DNA of 64,000 nucleotides, from NCBI GenBank assembly GCA_964489955.1, contig CAZBAV010000004.1:65186-129185 (forward strand), in the 5' to 3' direction. Of the stretch, positions 51,731-60,118 are shown piece after piece; positions within the stretch are counted from its first letter, which is position 1, and every line of letters starts with the position of its first letter. A program made the translations under genes and the position numbers. The notes beneath the pieces were generated by a model. The model did no database searches, was not told the DNA's origin, and was given only the letters and a program-made list of their open reading frames with translations. The stretch is from Leadbetterella sp964489955. Its GTDB lineage: Bacteria; Bacteroidota; Bacteroidia; Cytophagales; Spirosomataceae.

Positions 51731-52389
51731 AGGAAATAGGCTCACTAGTTTGGAAAGACCTAAAACTAGAGATAAGACAACGTAATACTATAAATACCAC
51801 TGTACTCTATGTGATTAGTACGGTGTTTTTATGCTATATGAGCTTTATGATGCGTAATAGCGGTATTGAGCCTATCGTTTGGAACACCTTATTTTGGATC
51901 ATCCTCCTTTTTGCTGCTGTTAATTCAGTATCTAATAGTTTCCAGAAAGAAAACACAGGACGTCATTTGTACTATTTCCAAATTGCAAATCCCGGTTCTA
52001 TTATAATTGCCAAGATAATATATAATTTTATTCTTTTGTTAGTATTGGCTTTTTTGGGTTACGCTATTTACCTCATGCTTATGGGAAACCCCGTACAAGA
52101 CCATGCCACATATATGCTTTCTCTCTTACTTGGAGCTTTGGGTTTTAGTGGGGCACTTACATTAGTTTCTGGTATTTCTAACCACACAGACAATGCATCG
52201 GGCATGATGGCTGTATTAAGTTTACCTATAATATTGCCAATTATTAATATGCTGGTAAAACTGTCTAAAAACGCTTTAGACGGACTTGCATTTTCTTCTA
52301 ATTATGACGAAATATTAACCCTGTTGGGAATTGATTTTATAGTAATAACGTTAAGCTATTTATTGTTTCCATATTTATGGAAGAGTTGA
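51727..52389 (+). CDS. ccmB: Haem exporter protein CcmB
   Basis: The 220-aa protein has six predicted membrane helices and the CcmB N-terminus SLVWKDLKLEIRQRNTIN, then LFWIILLFAAVNSVSNSFQKE and LSLLLGALGFSGALTLVSGIS. CcmB is the membrane part of the CcmAB transporter in cytochrome c maturation. The ATPase ccmA is not next to it. It overlaps the S41 gene by four bases and precedes ccmC by three. Confidence 0.93.
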   Translation: MKEIGSLVWKDLKLEIRQRNTINTTVLYVISTVFLCYMSFMMRNSGIEPIVWNTLFWIILLFAAVNSVSNSFQKENTGRHLYYFQIANPGSIIIAKIIYNFILLLVLAFLGYAIYLMLMGNPVQDHATYMLSLLLGALGFSGALTLVSGISNHTDNASGMMAVLSLPIILPIINMLVKLSKNALDGLAFSSNYDEILTLLGIDFIVITLSYLLFPYLWKS

Positions 52390-52392
52390 AAA

Positions 52393-53052
52393 ATGAAAAA
52401 AATCTGGTGGAAATTCCTTGGCTCAGCCCTTTTAATTTATAGTTTTATTTTTGGTTTTTTAGGTGAAGTACCTCGTAAAGAAATCTTAAATGAGACCATT
52501 AGGATGGTGTACTTTCACGTTCCGATGTGGTTTTCCATGATGGTTCTGATGATTGTGTCATTATGCTATAGTATAAAGTACCTAAATAAGGGTCTTCAAA
52601 AACATGATGTATATGCTTCGCAATTTGCTTATGTGAGTATGTTTTTGGGTATTTTGGGCTTTCTTACTGGAATGCTTTGGGGGAAATATACCTGGGGTGA
52701 CCCACTACCCAAAGACCCAAAACTTATTGCAGTAGAGGTAGGTCTTTTAATATATTCTGCATACTATGTTCTGCGTGGAGCCATTACTGATGAACAGAAA
52801 AAAGCACGTATATCTGCAGTTTATAATATTTTCGCGTTTGCATCATTTATGCCTTTAGTCTGGATCTTACCAAGACTTACCGATTCTCTGCACCCAGGAA
52901 ATGGTGGTAATCCAGCTTTCGGCTCTGACATGGATTCTGAAATGCGTTTTTTTGTATTTTATCCAGCGGTTATAGGTTGGATTCTTGTAGGTACATGGCT
53001 TGCAACAATAAAGATTAGAGTAAAATTAATAACAGATAGTTTAGAAGAATGA
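52393..53052 (+). CDS. ccmC: Haem exporter / haem-handling protein CcmC
   Basis: The 219-aa six-helix protein presents haem to CcmE. The two expected periplasmic His ligands are seen in MVYFHVPMWFSMM (near residue 43) and TDSLHPGNGG (near residue 167). The tryptophan-rich WGTWWxWD loop of proteobacterial CcmC is reduced to TWGDPLPKDPKL, with a single Trp. It overlaps ccmD by four bases. Confidence 0.92.
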   Translation: MKKIWWKFLGSALLIYSFIFGFLGEVPRKEILNETIRMVYFHVPMWFSMMVLMIVSLCYSIKYLNKGLQKHDVYASQFAYVSMFLGILGFLTGMLWGKYTWGDPLPKDPKLIAVEVGLLIYSAYYVLRGAITDEQKKARISAVYNIFAFASFMPLVWILPRLTDSLHPGNGGNPAFGSDMDSEMRFFVFYPAVIGWILVGTWLATIKIRVKLITDSLEE

Positions 53053-53228
53053 AATTGTTAAACCTGTTTCAGAATGCCGAAATGGCAGACATAATGCGTG
53101 CCGATGGCAAAATTTATGTAGTTGTAGCTGGCGTACTCATTTTGTTAGTGGGTGTGTTGGTATATCTTTTTATAGTGGATAAGAAAATATCTAAAATAGA
53201 GAAAGAACTTTCAGAAAAGAAAAAATAA
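53049..53228 (+). CDS. ccmD: CcmD-like small membrane protein, 59 aa
   Basis: ATG 53049 overlaps the ccmC stop (ATGA). The translation is MKLLNLFQNAEMADIMRADG, then one membrane helix (IYVVVAGVLILLVGVLVYLFIV) and a lysine-rich tail ending in SEKKK. Size, single helix, basic tail and place between ccmC and ccmE all fit CcmD, which stabilises the CcmABC-CcmE complex. It is followed by ccmE after five bases. Confidence 0.85.
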   Translation: MKLLNLFQNAEMADIMRADGKIYVVVAGVLILLVGVLVYLFIVDKKISKIEKELSEKKK

Positions 53229-53233
53229 AGATT

Positions 53234-53674
53234 ATGAAGAAGTCTCACATTTTAGCCTTGGGAGTTATAGCTATTGGTATTTTTATGATTATCTCCACTT
53301 TAGGAAATGCCAGTACATATTTGAGTTTTGCAGAAGCTAAGCAGTTTGCACAAGATGGTGACACACGTTCTTTCCACGTAGTAGGAGAGTTACCACGTAA
53401 CGCAAGAGGAGAAGTCATTGGTTTAAAATACGAGCCTTCTGTGAATCCGAATCGTTTCGAGTTTCTAATGATAGACTCACTCCAAAATCAGTATATGGTC
53501 GTACACAATCAACCCAAACCTCAGGATCTAGAAAAATCTGAAAAAGTAGTCGTCGTTGGTAAAATGAATTTATCCGGCGGGTACTTTCAAGCGGAAAAAA
53601 TCTTGTTAAAATGCCCTTCAAAGTATAATAATGACGAATTAAAAATAGAGGAAGATGGCTATGCTGCTAACTGA
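53234..53674 (+). CDS. ccmE: Cytochrome c maturation protein CcmE, CxxxY variant
   Basis: The 146-aa haem chaperone has an N-terminal membrane anchor (ILALGVIAIGIFMIISTL) and an OB-fold: FHVVGELPRNARGEV, RFEFLMIDSLQNQYMVV, EKVVVVGKMNLSGGYFQAEKILLKCPSKY. In E. coli the haem-binding residue is His in HxxxY; here the aligned position is Cys in KCPSKY, giving CxxxY as in some archaeal and Desulfovibrio-type CcmE proteins. The last 20 bases overlap the menF start. Confidence 0.92.
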   Translation: MKKSHILALGVIAIGIFMIISTLGNASTYLSFAEAKQFAQDGDTRSFHVVGELPRNARGEVIGLKYEPSVNPNRFEFLMIDSLQNQYMVVHNQPKPQDLEKSEKVVVVGKMNLSGGYFQAEKILLKCPSKYNNDELKIEEDGYAAN

Positions 53675-54833
53675 CAATAAAATTAATATAGAATCATTTG
53701 TTAATAGCCTTTTTGAACAAGAAAGGCTATTTGCAATTTTTAGACGTCCTTTTTCCAATACCTTTTCCATTTTCATATCGGATAGTACCTCTTCCACTAT
53801 ATCGGACTTTAACCTAGAAGAACTTAAAACTGGATTTCTTTTTGCTCCTTATAATATTTCTGAACATCCAACCTACTATATATCTGCAGATTATAGTTTT
53901 GAATTGCCATTAGATGAAAAGTATGTAAAAATTTCTGGCAAAAATTGTATCTTTCAAAGTGATTCTTCGTCTCATAATAGTAATGAGTTCACAATCGAGT
54001 ACGAAAGTGATAATGAGGACAATTATCAGACTTATCTAAGTGATGCTAATAAGATAATTAATCACATTAAAGCACATGATGCACAAAAAGTGGTCTTGTC
54101 TAGAGTAAAAAAGCTAGGTACATTAAAAGATAAGAATTATTACAAAGCCTTCAAAAGGCTTACGAACAACTATCCCCACGCTTTTGTATCATTGGTAAAC
54201 TTGCCATCTCTAGAACAAGTATGGCTAGGTGCAAGTCCGGAAATCTTGGTTTCTTATGATACAGAAGATACCTTTAAAACGATGTCTTTAGCAGGGACAC
54301 AATCTGCTTTAGATAAAAATGGCAACAGTATTGAGCCCATAGATGCTCTTTGGTCGCATAAAGAAATTGAAGAGCAGGCAATGGTGAGCAGATATATTAT
54401 TAACTGCCTTAAAAAGTTGAGAATTAGAGAATTTGAAGAAGATGGCCCTAAAACAGTAAAAGCCGGTAATCTTTTACACTTAAGGACAGAATATAGAATA
54501 GATAATAAAGATGTAAAGTATCCCAACTTAGGCTCTGTAATGCTAGAATTATTACATCCTACACCGGCAGTGTGCGGAATGCCAAGAAAGGATGCTGAGA
54601 GAATTTTAAACAAAGTTGAAAAACACGATAGAGAATACTATAGTGGATTTTTGGGACCGATAAATACAGACACTGGAAGTGCATTATTTGTTAATCTCAG
54701 AACTATGAAAGTAAATAATGATATGGTTTATGGCTTTGCAGGAGGAGGATTTACCTCTGAATCAATACCGGAAAGGGAATGGCTAGAAACCGAGATGAAG
54801 TTTAAAACAATTTGTAAAGCCTTTAGCGGGTAA
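53655..54833 (+). CDS. menF: Isochorismate synthase (menaquinone pathway, chorismate-binding family)
   Basis: The 392-aa enzyme converts chorismate to isochorismate, the first step of menaquinone synthesis. The chorismate-binding domain (residues 130-392) shows VVLSRVKKLG, WLGASPEILVSYD, MSLAGTQ, the LHPTPAVCGMPRKDAERIL segment and EYYSGFLGPINTDTGSALFVNLR. It overlaps ccmE by 20 bases. No other men gene is in the window, so the choice of isochorismate over anthranilate or siderophore synthase rests on length and motif order. Confidence 0.85.
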   Translation: MAMLLTDNKINIESFVNSLFEQERLFAIFRRPFSNTFSIFISDSTSSTISDFNLEELKTGFLFAPYNISEHPTYYISADYSFELPLDEKYVKISGKNCIFQSDSSSHNSNEFTIEYESDNEDNYQTYLSDANKIINHIKAHDAQKVVLSRVKKLGTLKDKNYYKAFKRLTNNYPHAFVSLVNLPSLEQVWLGASPEILVSYDTEDTFKTMSLAGTQSALDKNGNSIEPIDALWSHKEIEEQAMVSRYIINCLKKLRIREFEEDGPKTVKAGNLLHLRTEYRIDNKDVKYPNLGSVMLELLHPTPAVCGMPRKDAERILNKVEKHDREYYSGFLGPINTDTGSALFVNLRTMKVNNDMVYGFAGGGFTSESIPEREWLETEMKFKTICKAFSG

Positions 54834-54868
54834 AGCCTTGCCCCCATGTCAACTAAAACAGAACCTAC

Positions 54869-56332
54869 ATGCAGAAGTTAATTTTAAACCAAACCTTACA
54901 ACAAAAACTGTCTCCTCAACAGATACAGTTTATCAAGCTTTTACAAATTCCAACGGCAGAACTATCACACAGGATAGAAGAAGAGTTAGAAATTAATCCG
55001 GCTTTAGAGGAAGGGAGACAGTTAGATTTGCAAAGTAGAGATTCTTATAGTGACCACTCCGGTGATGATAATTACGGCGATTCAAACGAAAGTATAGAGT
55101 CTATTAGTTTAGATGCGTTAAAAGGCAAAGATTATAAAGATTCTGATGATTACTGGGGAAGTAGGGCAGATGGCTACCAAGATGATGCCAAAGAAATAAT
55201 ACCAGTAGTTTCGGTAGATTCACTTCAAGAATCACTTATGAACCAGCTTGGTTTCTTGGGCTTAAGTGAAAGAGAATTTGCAATAGGAAAGCAGTTAATA
55301 GGATCTATAGAAGATGATGGATACCTGAGAAGACCTTTAAAATCAATATGTAATGATTTGGCTTTTGCTCAGAATATATATACAAGCGAAGCCGAAGCGA
55401 GTTCTGTTTTAAAGAAAATACATAAGTTTGAGCCAGCTGGAATAGGAGCAAGAGATTTACGCGAATGCCTTTTATTACAAATAGAGAAAAAGGAAGACTC
55501 TAAAGAAAGCAATCTGGCGTTAGAAATACTCGAAAACTATTTCGACGAGTTTAGTAAGAAGCACTTCGATAAAATACAAAAGAAGCTAGCTATAGACGAT
55601 GATACCCTAAAAAATGTTTTCCAATTTATCACTAGGCTTAATCCTAAGCCGGGAAACATGGTTTCTGAATCTAACAACGTGGCTTATCTTTTGCCAGACT
55701 TTATTGTAACCACACAAAATGGGAAATTAGAGATAATCTTAAACTCAAAGAATGCTCCCGATCTTAAGATTAGCAAGTCTTTCTCAGACATGTTACAAAC
55801 TTACCAAAAGTCTGAAAACCAGACGCGGCAGGCTAAAGAAACAGTAACTTTTGTGAAACAAAAGTTAGAAGCAGCCAAATGGTTTATTGATGCTATTAAG
55901 CAAAGACAGCAGACTTTACTGAAAACTATGGAGTCCATTGTTGACTTTCAAAGAAGTTTTTTTGAGGAAGGAGATGAAAGTAAGCTTAAGCCGATGATCT
56001 TACGGGACATTGCCGAAATTATTGATATGGATATTTCTACAGTATCAAGAGTAGCTAATAGTAAATCTGTACAGACAGACTTTGGAATTTATCCTCTTAA
56101 GTACTTTTTCTCAGAAGGAATATCTACCAGTTCAGGTGAAGATGCATCCAGTAGGGAAGTTAAAAATATCCTTAAAAACTTTATTGAAAACGAGAAAAAA
56201 ACATCTCCCTTGTCCGACGACAAACTAGAAAAATTATTAAAGGAAAAAGGTTATAACATTGCCCGTCGTACGGTAGCAAAGTATCGTGAACAGCTGGGGA
56301 TACCTGTTGCCCGACTTAGAAAAGAAATCTAA
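54869..56332 (+). CDS. rpoN: RNA polymerase sigma-54 factor
   Basis: The 487-aa protein has region I (LNQTLQQKLSPQQIQFIKLL, EEELEINPALEEG), an acidic linker (residues 55-110), the core-binding region, the helix-turn-helix (MDISTVSRVANSKSVQTDFG) and the RpoN box near the C-terminus (ARRTVAKYREQLGIP). It directs RNA polymerase to -24/-12 promoters that need an AAA+ activator; none is encoded here. It follows menF after 35 bases. Confidence 0.97.
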   Translation: MQKLILNQTLQQKLSPQQIQFIKLLQIPTAELSHRIEEELEINPALEEGRQLDLQSRDSYSDHSGDDNYGDSNESIESISLDALKGKDYKDSDDYWGSRADGYQDDAKEIIPVVSVDSLQESLMNQLGFLGLSEREFAIGKQLIGSIEDDGYLRRPLKSICNDLAFAQNIYTSEAEASSVLKKIHKFEPAGIGARDLRECLLLQIEKKEDSKESNLALEILENYFDEFSKKHFDKIQKKLAIDDDTLKNVFQFITRLNPKPGNMVSESNNVAYLLPDFIVTTQNGKLEIILNSKNAPDLKISKSFSDMLQTYQKSENQTRQAKETVTFVKQKLEAAKWFIDAIKQRQQTLLKTMESIVDFQRSFFEEGDESKLKPMILRDIAEIIDMDISTVSRVANSKSVQTDFGIYPLKYFFSEGISTSSGEDASSREVKNILKNFIENEKKTSPLSDDKLEKLLKEKGYNIARRTVAKYREQLGIPVARLRKEI

Positions 56333-56397
56333 GTTAACTTTAAAGAATGTTAATAAATTACGTACTCATTCCTTATAACTATATAAGAGATGAATTC

Positions 56398-57165
56398 TTA
56401 GCCATTATGTGTTGCTTCACTTATAAGTTCAGTAGAAGCCTGTTTTCCGAGGTACTTATCTATCATAAAATGTAGCAAGTAGATTAAGGGAGTTATAAGA
56501 ATTGCTACTGCAAACTTATATATATAGTTTACCGACCCTACAGCCAGAATCTGCTTAAAATCCCAATTCCCGAAAACATAAAAAGCGATAAAGATTACAA
56601 TGAAACTATCTATAAGCTGCGAGATAACCGTGGAACCCGTTGCTCTAAGCCAGATATGTTTGTTCTTTGTGACTTTACGTAACTTCTTAAACACATAAGC
56701 ATCTGTTATTTGTCCAACCAAAAATGCAGTTATGCTACCTATAATTATCCCCATACCTGAATTTAGGATAATTCTGTACGCTGAGTTAATATTCAGAGGG
56801 TGTCCATCTCCATCCACTTTATTAAGTTCAACCCAAAAATCGGCAGGTGGTAAGACCGATGCACCATATAAAACAAAAAATGTGTACGCAATAAGTCCAG
56901 TAGTTATATACGAAATAAGCTTAACACCCTTTACGACATAATATTCATTAATAATATCTGAGATAATAAATACTATAGGCCAATTTAGCACCCCAGCAGA
57001 CATATTAAAATCTAACTTAAAACCTAAAATACTAATTTGGGCTGGTTGTACGCCTAAAACAGCTTCAAGTGAGAAAATCTTGGAACCAATTATTTCTGCA
57101 GTAATGGCATTTGTTATAAATATGCCACAAAGTACAATAAACAGGATGTTCTTTTTTGTATACAT
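56398..57165 (-). CDS. yhhQ: Queuosine precursor transporter (YhhQ / VUT family)
   Basis: The 255-aa protein has six membrane helices and the family N-terminal motif NAITAEIIGSKIFSL, followed by NWPIVFIISDIINEYYGV-type IISDIINEYYVVKG and GSTVISQLIDSFIVIFIAFY. It imports preQ0/preQ1 or queuine-type precursors for tRNA modification. ATG 57165 (MYTKKN) is chosen over TTG 57186, which lies inside the -7 promoter element. Confidence 0.92.
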   Translation of the reverse strand: MYTKKNILFIVLCGIFITNAITAEIIGSKIFSLEAVLGVQPAQISILGFKLDFNMSAGVLNWPIVFIISDIINEYYVVKGVKLISYITTGLIAYTFFVLYGASVLPPADFWVELNKVDGDGHPLNINSAYRIILNSGMGIIIGSITAFLVGQITDAYVFKKLRKVTKNKHIWLRATGSTVISQLIDSFIVIFIAFYVFGNWDFKQILAVGSVNYIYKFAVAILITPLIYLLHFMIDKYLGKQASTELISEATHNG

Positions 57166-57183
57166 GCCCTTTTGCTTTTCCTG

Positions 57184-57191
57184 CAAATGTA
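57184..57191 (-). promoter_or_regulatory. Candidate yhhQ -7 element TACATTTG
   Basis: TACATTTG on the minus strand is an exact TAnnTTTG match, 18 bases before the ATG at 57165, and lies in the 34-base gap after the SGNH gene. Confidence 0.45.
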
Positions 57192-57199
57192 AAGCAAAT

Positions 57200-58270
57200 T
57201 CATTCGAATTTCATAAGCTCTTCTGCAATCAACATATTAACAAGTTCAGAAATGTGGGCATCGTTATTATTTACAACTACCTTGTCCAGTGACAAATCTT
57301 TAGTTAAGTTACCTACATCCAACACTTTAACATTTTGCACTCTAAAAAAATCTTTGATTTTACCTACAAAAACTTTATTGCTCCATTCTAGATCCTGCAC
57401 AAAAGGTATTAATACTACGATTAGCTCTGCATTAAGGCTATTAGAATAATCTACGAATTTTTGCAGGTCAGTAAAATGGTCAGTAATTGTCTTAGGGTCT
57501 GTGTAAGCCCGCTCTAGATAGTCCTGGTAAAACCTGCCGTCACTTTGAGGAAAAAGCCAGTACAGATAGTTTATCAGGTATGAACCTTCAATTAATGGTA
57601 CAAAATAGTACGGGACGTTGCTATATGGTTGGAATCCCCAGAAATCAACATTATTTTTACCTGCCGCTGCATCTATATCATTTCCATAGTATTGTAAGAA
57701 AATCTTTTTAGGTATTATACCTGTTTTTTCTACTACATCATTTAGATACAAGAATTCTTTAGAAGTGTCTACTGCATTAACACCAAGATTTAGAACATTA
57801 ACATCCTTTAAACGTGAAGAAATTATATCAGAGAACCGGTCCTTCACTTTCTTAATGCCGTATCCAGCAGTATAAGAATCTCCAACAAAATAGTATGCAG
57901 GTTTTCCTTCTTCATTTATAAACTCCGCGTCCCTCAAACCAAAAGAATTAAGGGGCTTCCAATAAAGTTTGTTCCATAGTTTTGTTGCGTGAGTATAACC
58001 AACTGCATGCGTCCTTGGTAAAAACATAAAAACGGCTTCAAGCACTAGAAGGAAACTAAATATGATACAAAGAGAAACAGTTACTGTCTTTAACGACTCG
58101 TTTAATTGTGTTCTTTTAACGAGTTTCCCAGCTAAAGAAATTAACTCTACAATAAGCAACAAGATAAGAAAAAGCCGCAAAAAGTGCGTGATTTTAGTAA
58201 CATCAAAATGAGTACTTTCCCCAATGAGAAAAAACAAAGTCACGATTTTTAAAATCCTAATTATAAACAT
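57200..58270 (-). CDS. Membrane-anchored SGNH/GDSL hydrolase-like protein
   Basis: From ATG 58270 the product has 356 residues: two or three N-terminal membrane helices (FLRLFLILLLIVELISLAGK; VSLCIIFSFLLVLEAVFMFL), then an SGNH domain with PLNSFGLRD, block I FVGDSYTAGYGI (Ser nucleophile), NLGVNAVDTSKE (Gly), YYGNDIDAA (Asn) and a C-terminal NNNDAHIS (Asp-x-His). All four catalytic blocks are present. Such proteins often deacylate or acylate envelope glycans. An in-frame ATG at 58390 would add 40 hydrophobic residues; both starts are possible. It sits next to glycosyltransferases. Confidence 0.78.
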   Translation of the reverse strand: MFIIRILKIVTLFFLIGESTHFDVTKITHFLRLFLILLLIVELISLAGKLVKRTQLNESLKTVTVSLCIIFSFLLVLEAVFMFLPRTHAVGYTHATKLWNKLYWKPLNSFGLRDAEFINEEGKPAYYFVGDSYTAGYGIKKVKDRFSDIISSRLKDVNVLNLGVNAVDTSKEFLYLNDVVEKTGIIPKKIFLQYYGNDIDAAAGKNNVDFWGFQPYSNVPYYFVPLIEGSYLINYLYWLFPQSDGRFYQDYLERAYTDPKTITDHFTDLQKFVDYSNSLNAELIVVLIPFVQDLEWSNKVFVGKIKDFFRVQNVKVLDVGNLTKDLSLDKVVVNNNDAHISELVNMLIAEELMKFE

Positions 58271-58496
58271 ATAAAAGTGGCATTTAATTGTGTGTAACAA
58301 TAGAAAGTAAACATCCAAAGGTACGAAAGTATACATTAGTATAATATTAAAATAAGTGGGCGAAAAGTATGAGCCCATCTGCGTTACCATTTTTTGAGAA
58401 GATAAAAAACATCTTATTCTGTCCCTTCGACCTATTTACAAGTTTTAGAAATACCCATTCAGATTATTTGAAGCATTTTTTTCCTATTTTTACAGG

Positions 58497-59096
58497 ATGA
58501 TTAGTGAAAAAGCAAATTCGGTATTCCAACAGGCGATTGGAGCGTACCACGTAACGGATCAAATAGATCATCCGTTGGAAAATCCGTACCCTTCAGATGC
58601 TATTGAGCATCTTCTTTACATGAAATGCTGGATAGATACAGTTCAATGGCACATGGAAGATGTGGTACGTAATCCTGAAATAAAACCAGAAGATGGACTT
58701 TACTGGAAACGCCGGATTGATGAATCTAACCAGGTGAGAACCGATACAGTAGAATACATAGACAGTTTTTATCTACAGCAATTTGTAGATGTGAAGCCTA
58801 CAGAGGGAGCTACCATAAATACGGAAAGCCCGGCATGGGCTATTGACCGTTTGTCTATTCTTGCACTTAAGATTTACCATATGCACCAGGAGACTGTTCG
58901 TACAGATGCATCAGAGGAGCATATTCAGGCTTGCCAAAAGAAATTAGATGTACTTTTGGAGCAAAGAAAAGACTTGTCACAAAGCATAGATGAACTCTTA
59001 GAAGATATTTCCAAAGGGAAAAAGTATATGCGGGTGTACAAACAGATGAAAATGTATAATGATCCGTCACTCAACCCGGTTCTCTATACTAAATAG
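58497..59096 (+). CDS. DUF4254 family protein
   Basis: The 199-aa cytoplasmic helical protein matches the DUF4254 pattern: DHPLENPYPSDAIEHLLYMKCWIDT near residue 22, WHMEDVVRNP, WKRRIDESNQVRTDTVEYID and AWAIDRLSILALKIYHM. The function is unknown; members commonly sit beside family 9 glycosyltransferases, as here, where the next gene begins 5 bases later. A role in LPS/LOS core synthesis is inferred only from this linkage. Confidence 0.85.
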   Translation: MISEKANSVFQQAIGAYHVTDQIDHPLENPYPSDAIEHLLYMKCWIDTVQWHMEDVVRNPEIKPEDGLYWKRRIDESNQVRTDTVEYIDSFYLQQFVDVKPTEGATINTESPAWAIDRLSILALKIYHMHQETVRTDASEEHIQACQKKLDVLLEQRKDLSQSIDELLEDISKGKKYMRVYKQMKMYNDPSLNPVLYTK

Positions 59097-59101
59097 TAAG
59101 C

Positions 59102-60118
59102 ATGGATACACCTAAGCGTATTATTATAACCCGCTTTTCTGCTATGGGCGATGTGGCCATGGTGGCGTCCGTCTTAAAAGATTTTTCTGACGCTTACCCA
59201 GATGTAGAATTGGTTATGGTAAGCCGACAAAATTTCAAGGACTTCTTTCGGGAAGTCCCTAATTTACAGTTCTATAATATAGAACCCAAAGGGAAACATA
59301 AAGGTTTTCTTGGTTTGTATAAACTTTATAAAGAACTATCTCGTCATCATCCAGATGCTCTGGTTGATTTACACTATAACCTACGTTCTAGAATTATAGC
59401 ACTATTCTTCTCTTTTACAAAAGTAAAAGTTAGTCAACTAGACAAAGGACGTAAAGAGAAAAAGGAATTAATAAGCAAAAAGATGTTAATTCCTTTAAAA
59501 TCTACTGTAGAAAGATACGCCGATGTTTTCCGAGGATTAGGATTTAAGTTTAGCTTAAAAGATACTCTACAAAAGAGTCCCAAAATTGTACCAGTCCTGG
59601 TACAAGATTTCCTTAAGACAAGTAACAAAAATATTGGAATAGCACCCTTTGCTCAACATGCTTACAAGATGCTTCCATTACCGAAAATGAAGAGCATTGT
59701 CTCCTCTTTGACAGAAAAAGGATATAATTGCTTGATATTGGGAGGCGGAAAATATGAAAAAGAAATAGCTGAAACTTGGGAGAGAGAATTTCCACATGTG
59801 CTATCACTTATAGGCAAATATTCTATGGATGTAGAATTAGATATAATCTCCAGCCTAGATTTGATGCTATCTATGGACTCATCAGGAATGCATATGGCGT
59901 CTTTAATGGGAGTGCGATGCGTCTCTATCTGGGGAGCTACACATCCATATGCCGGTTTCCTGGGATATGGACAGTCTATAAATGACGTAGTACAAGTAGA
60001 GCACCCTAACCGTCCAAGCTCTGTATATGGCAATAAATCCTGTGACTGTGATGGAGTAGAAGCCATAGATCTTGTTACCCCGGAAATGATCTTACAAAAG
60101 ATTCATAATGCTTTGTAA
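59102..60118 (+). CDS. Glycosyltransferase family 9 (heptosyltransferase-like)
   Basis: The 338-aa GT-B enzyme transfers an activated sugar, in many relatives ADP-heptose, to the LPS/LOS core on the cytoplasmic face. Seen are IIITRFSAMGDVAMVASVL at the N-terminus, DALVDLHYNLRSRI near residue 95, IAPFAQHAYKMLP near residue 180 and the donor site LMLSMDSSGMHMASLMG with VSIWGATHP near residue 260. It is coupled to the DUF4254 gene and its last 16 bases overlap the convergent GT4 gene. Confidence 0.92.
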   Translation: MDTPKRIIITRFSAMGDVAMVASVLKDFSDAYPDVELVMVSRQNFKDFFREVPNLQFYNIEPKGKHKGFLGLYKLYKELSRHHPDALVDLHYNLRSRIIALFFSFTKVKVSQLDKGRKEKKELISKKMLIPLKSTVERYADVFRGLGFKFSLKDTLQKSPKIVPVLVQDFLKTSNKNIGIAPFAQHAYKMLPLPKMKSIVSSLTEKGYNCLILGGGKYEKEIAETWEREFPHVLSLIGKYSMDVELDIISSLDLMLSMDSSGMHMASLMGVRCVSIWGATHPYAGFLGYGQSINDVVQVEHPNRPSSVYGNKSCDCDGVEAIDLVTPEMILQKIHNAL

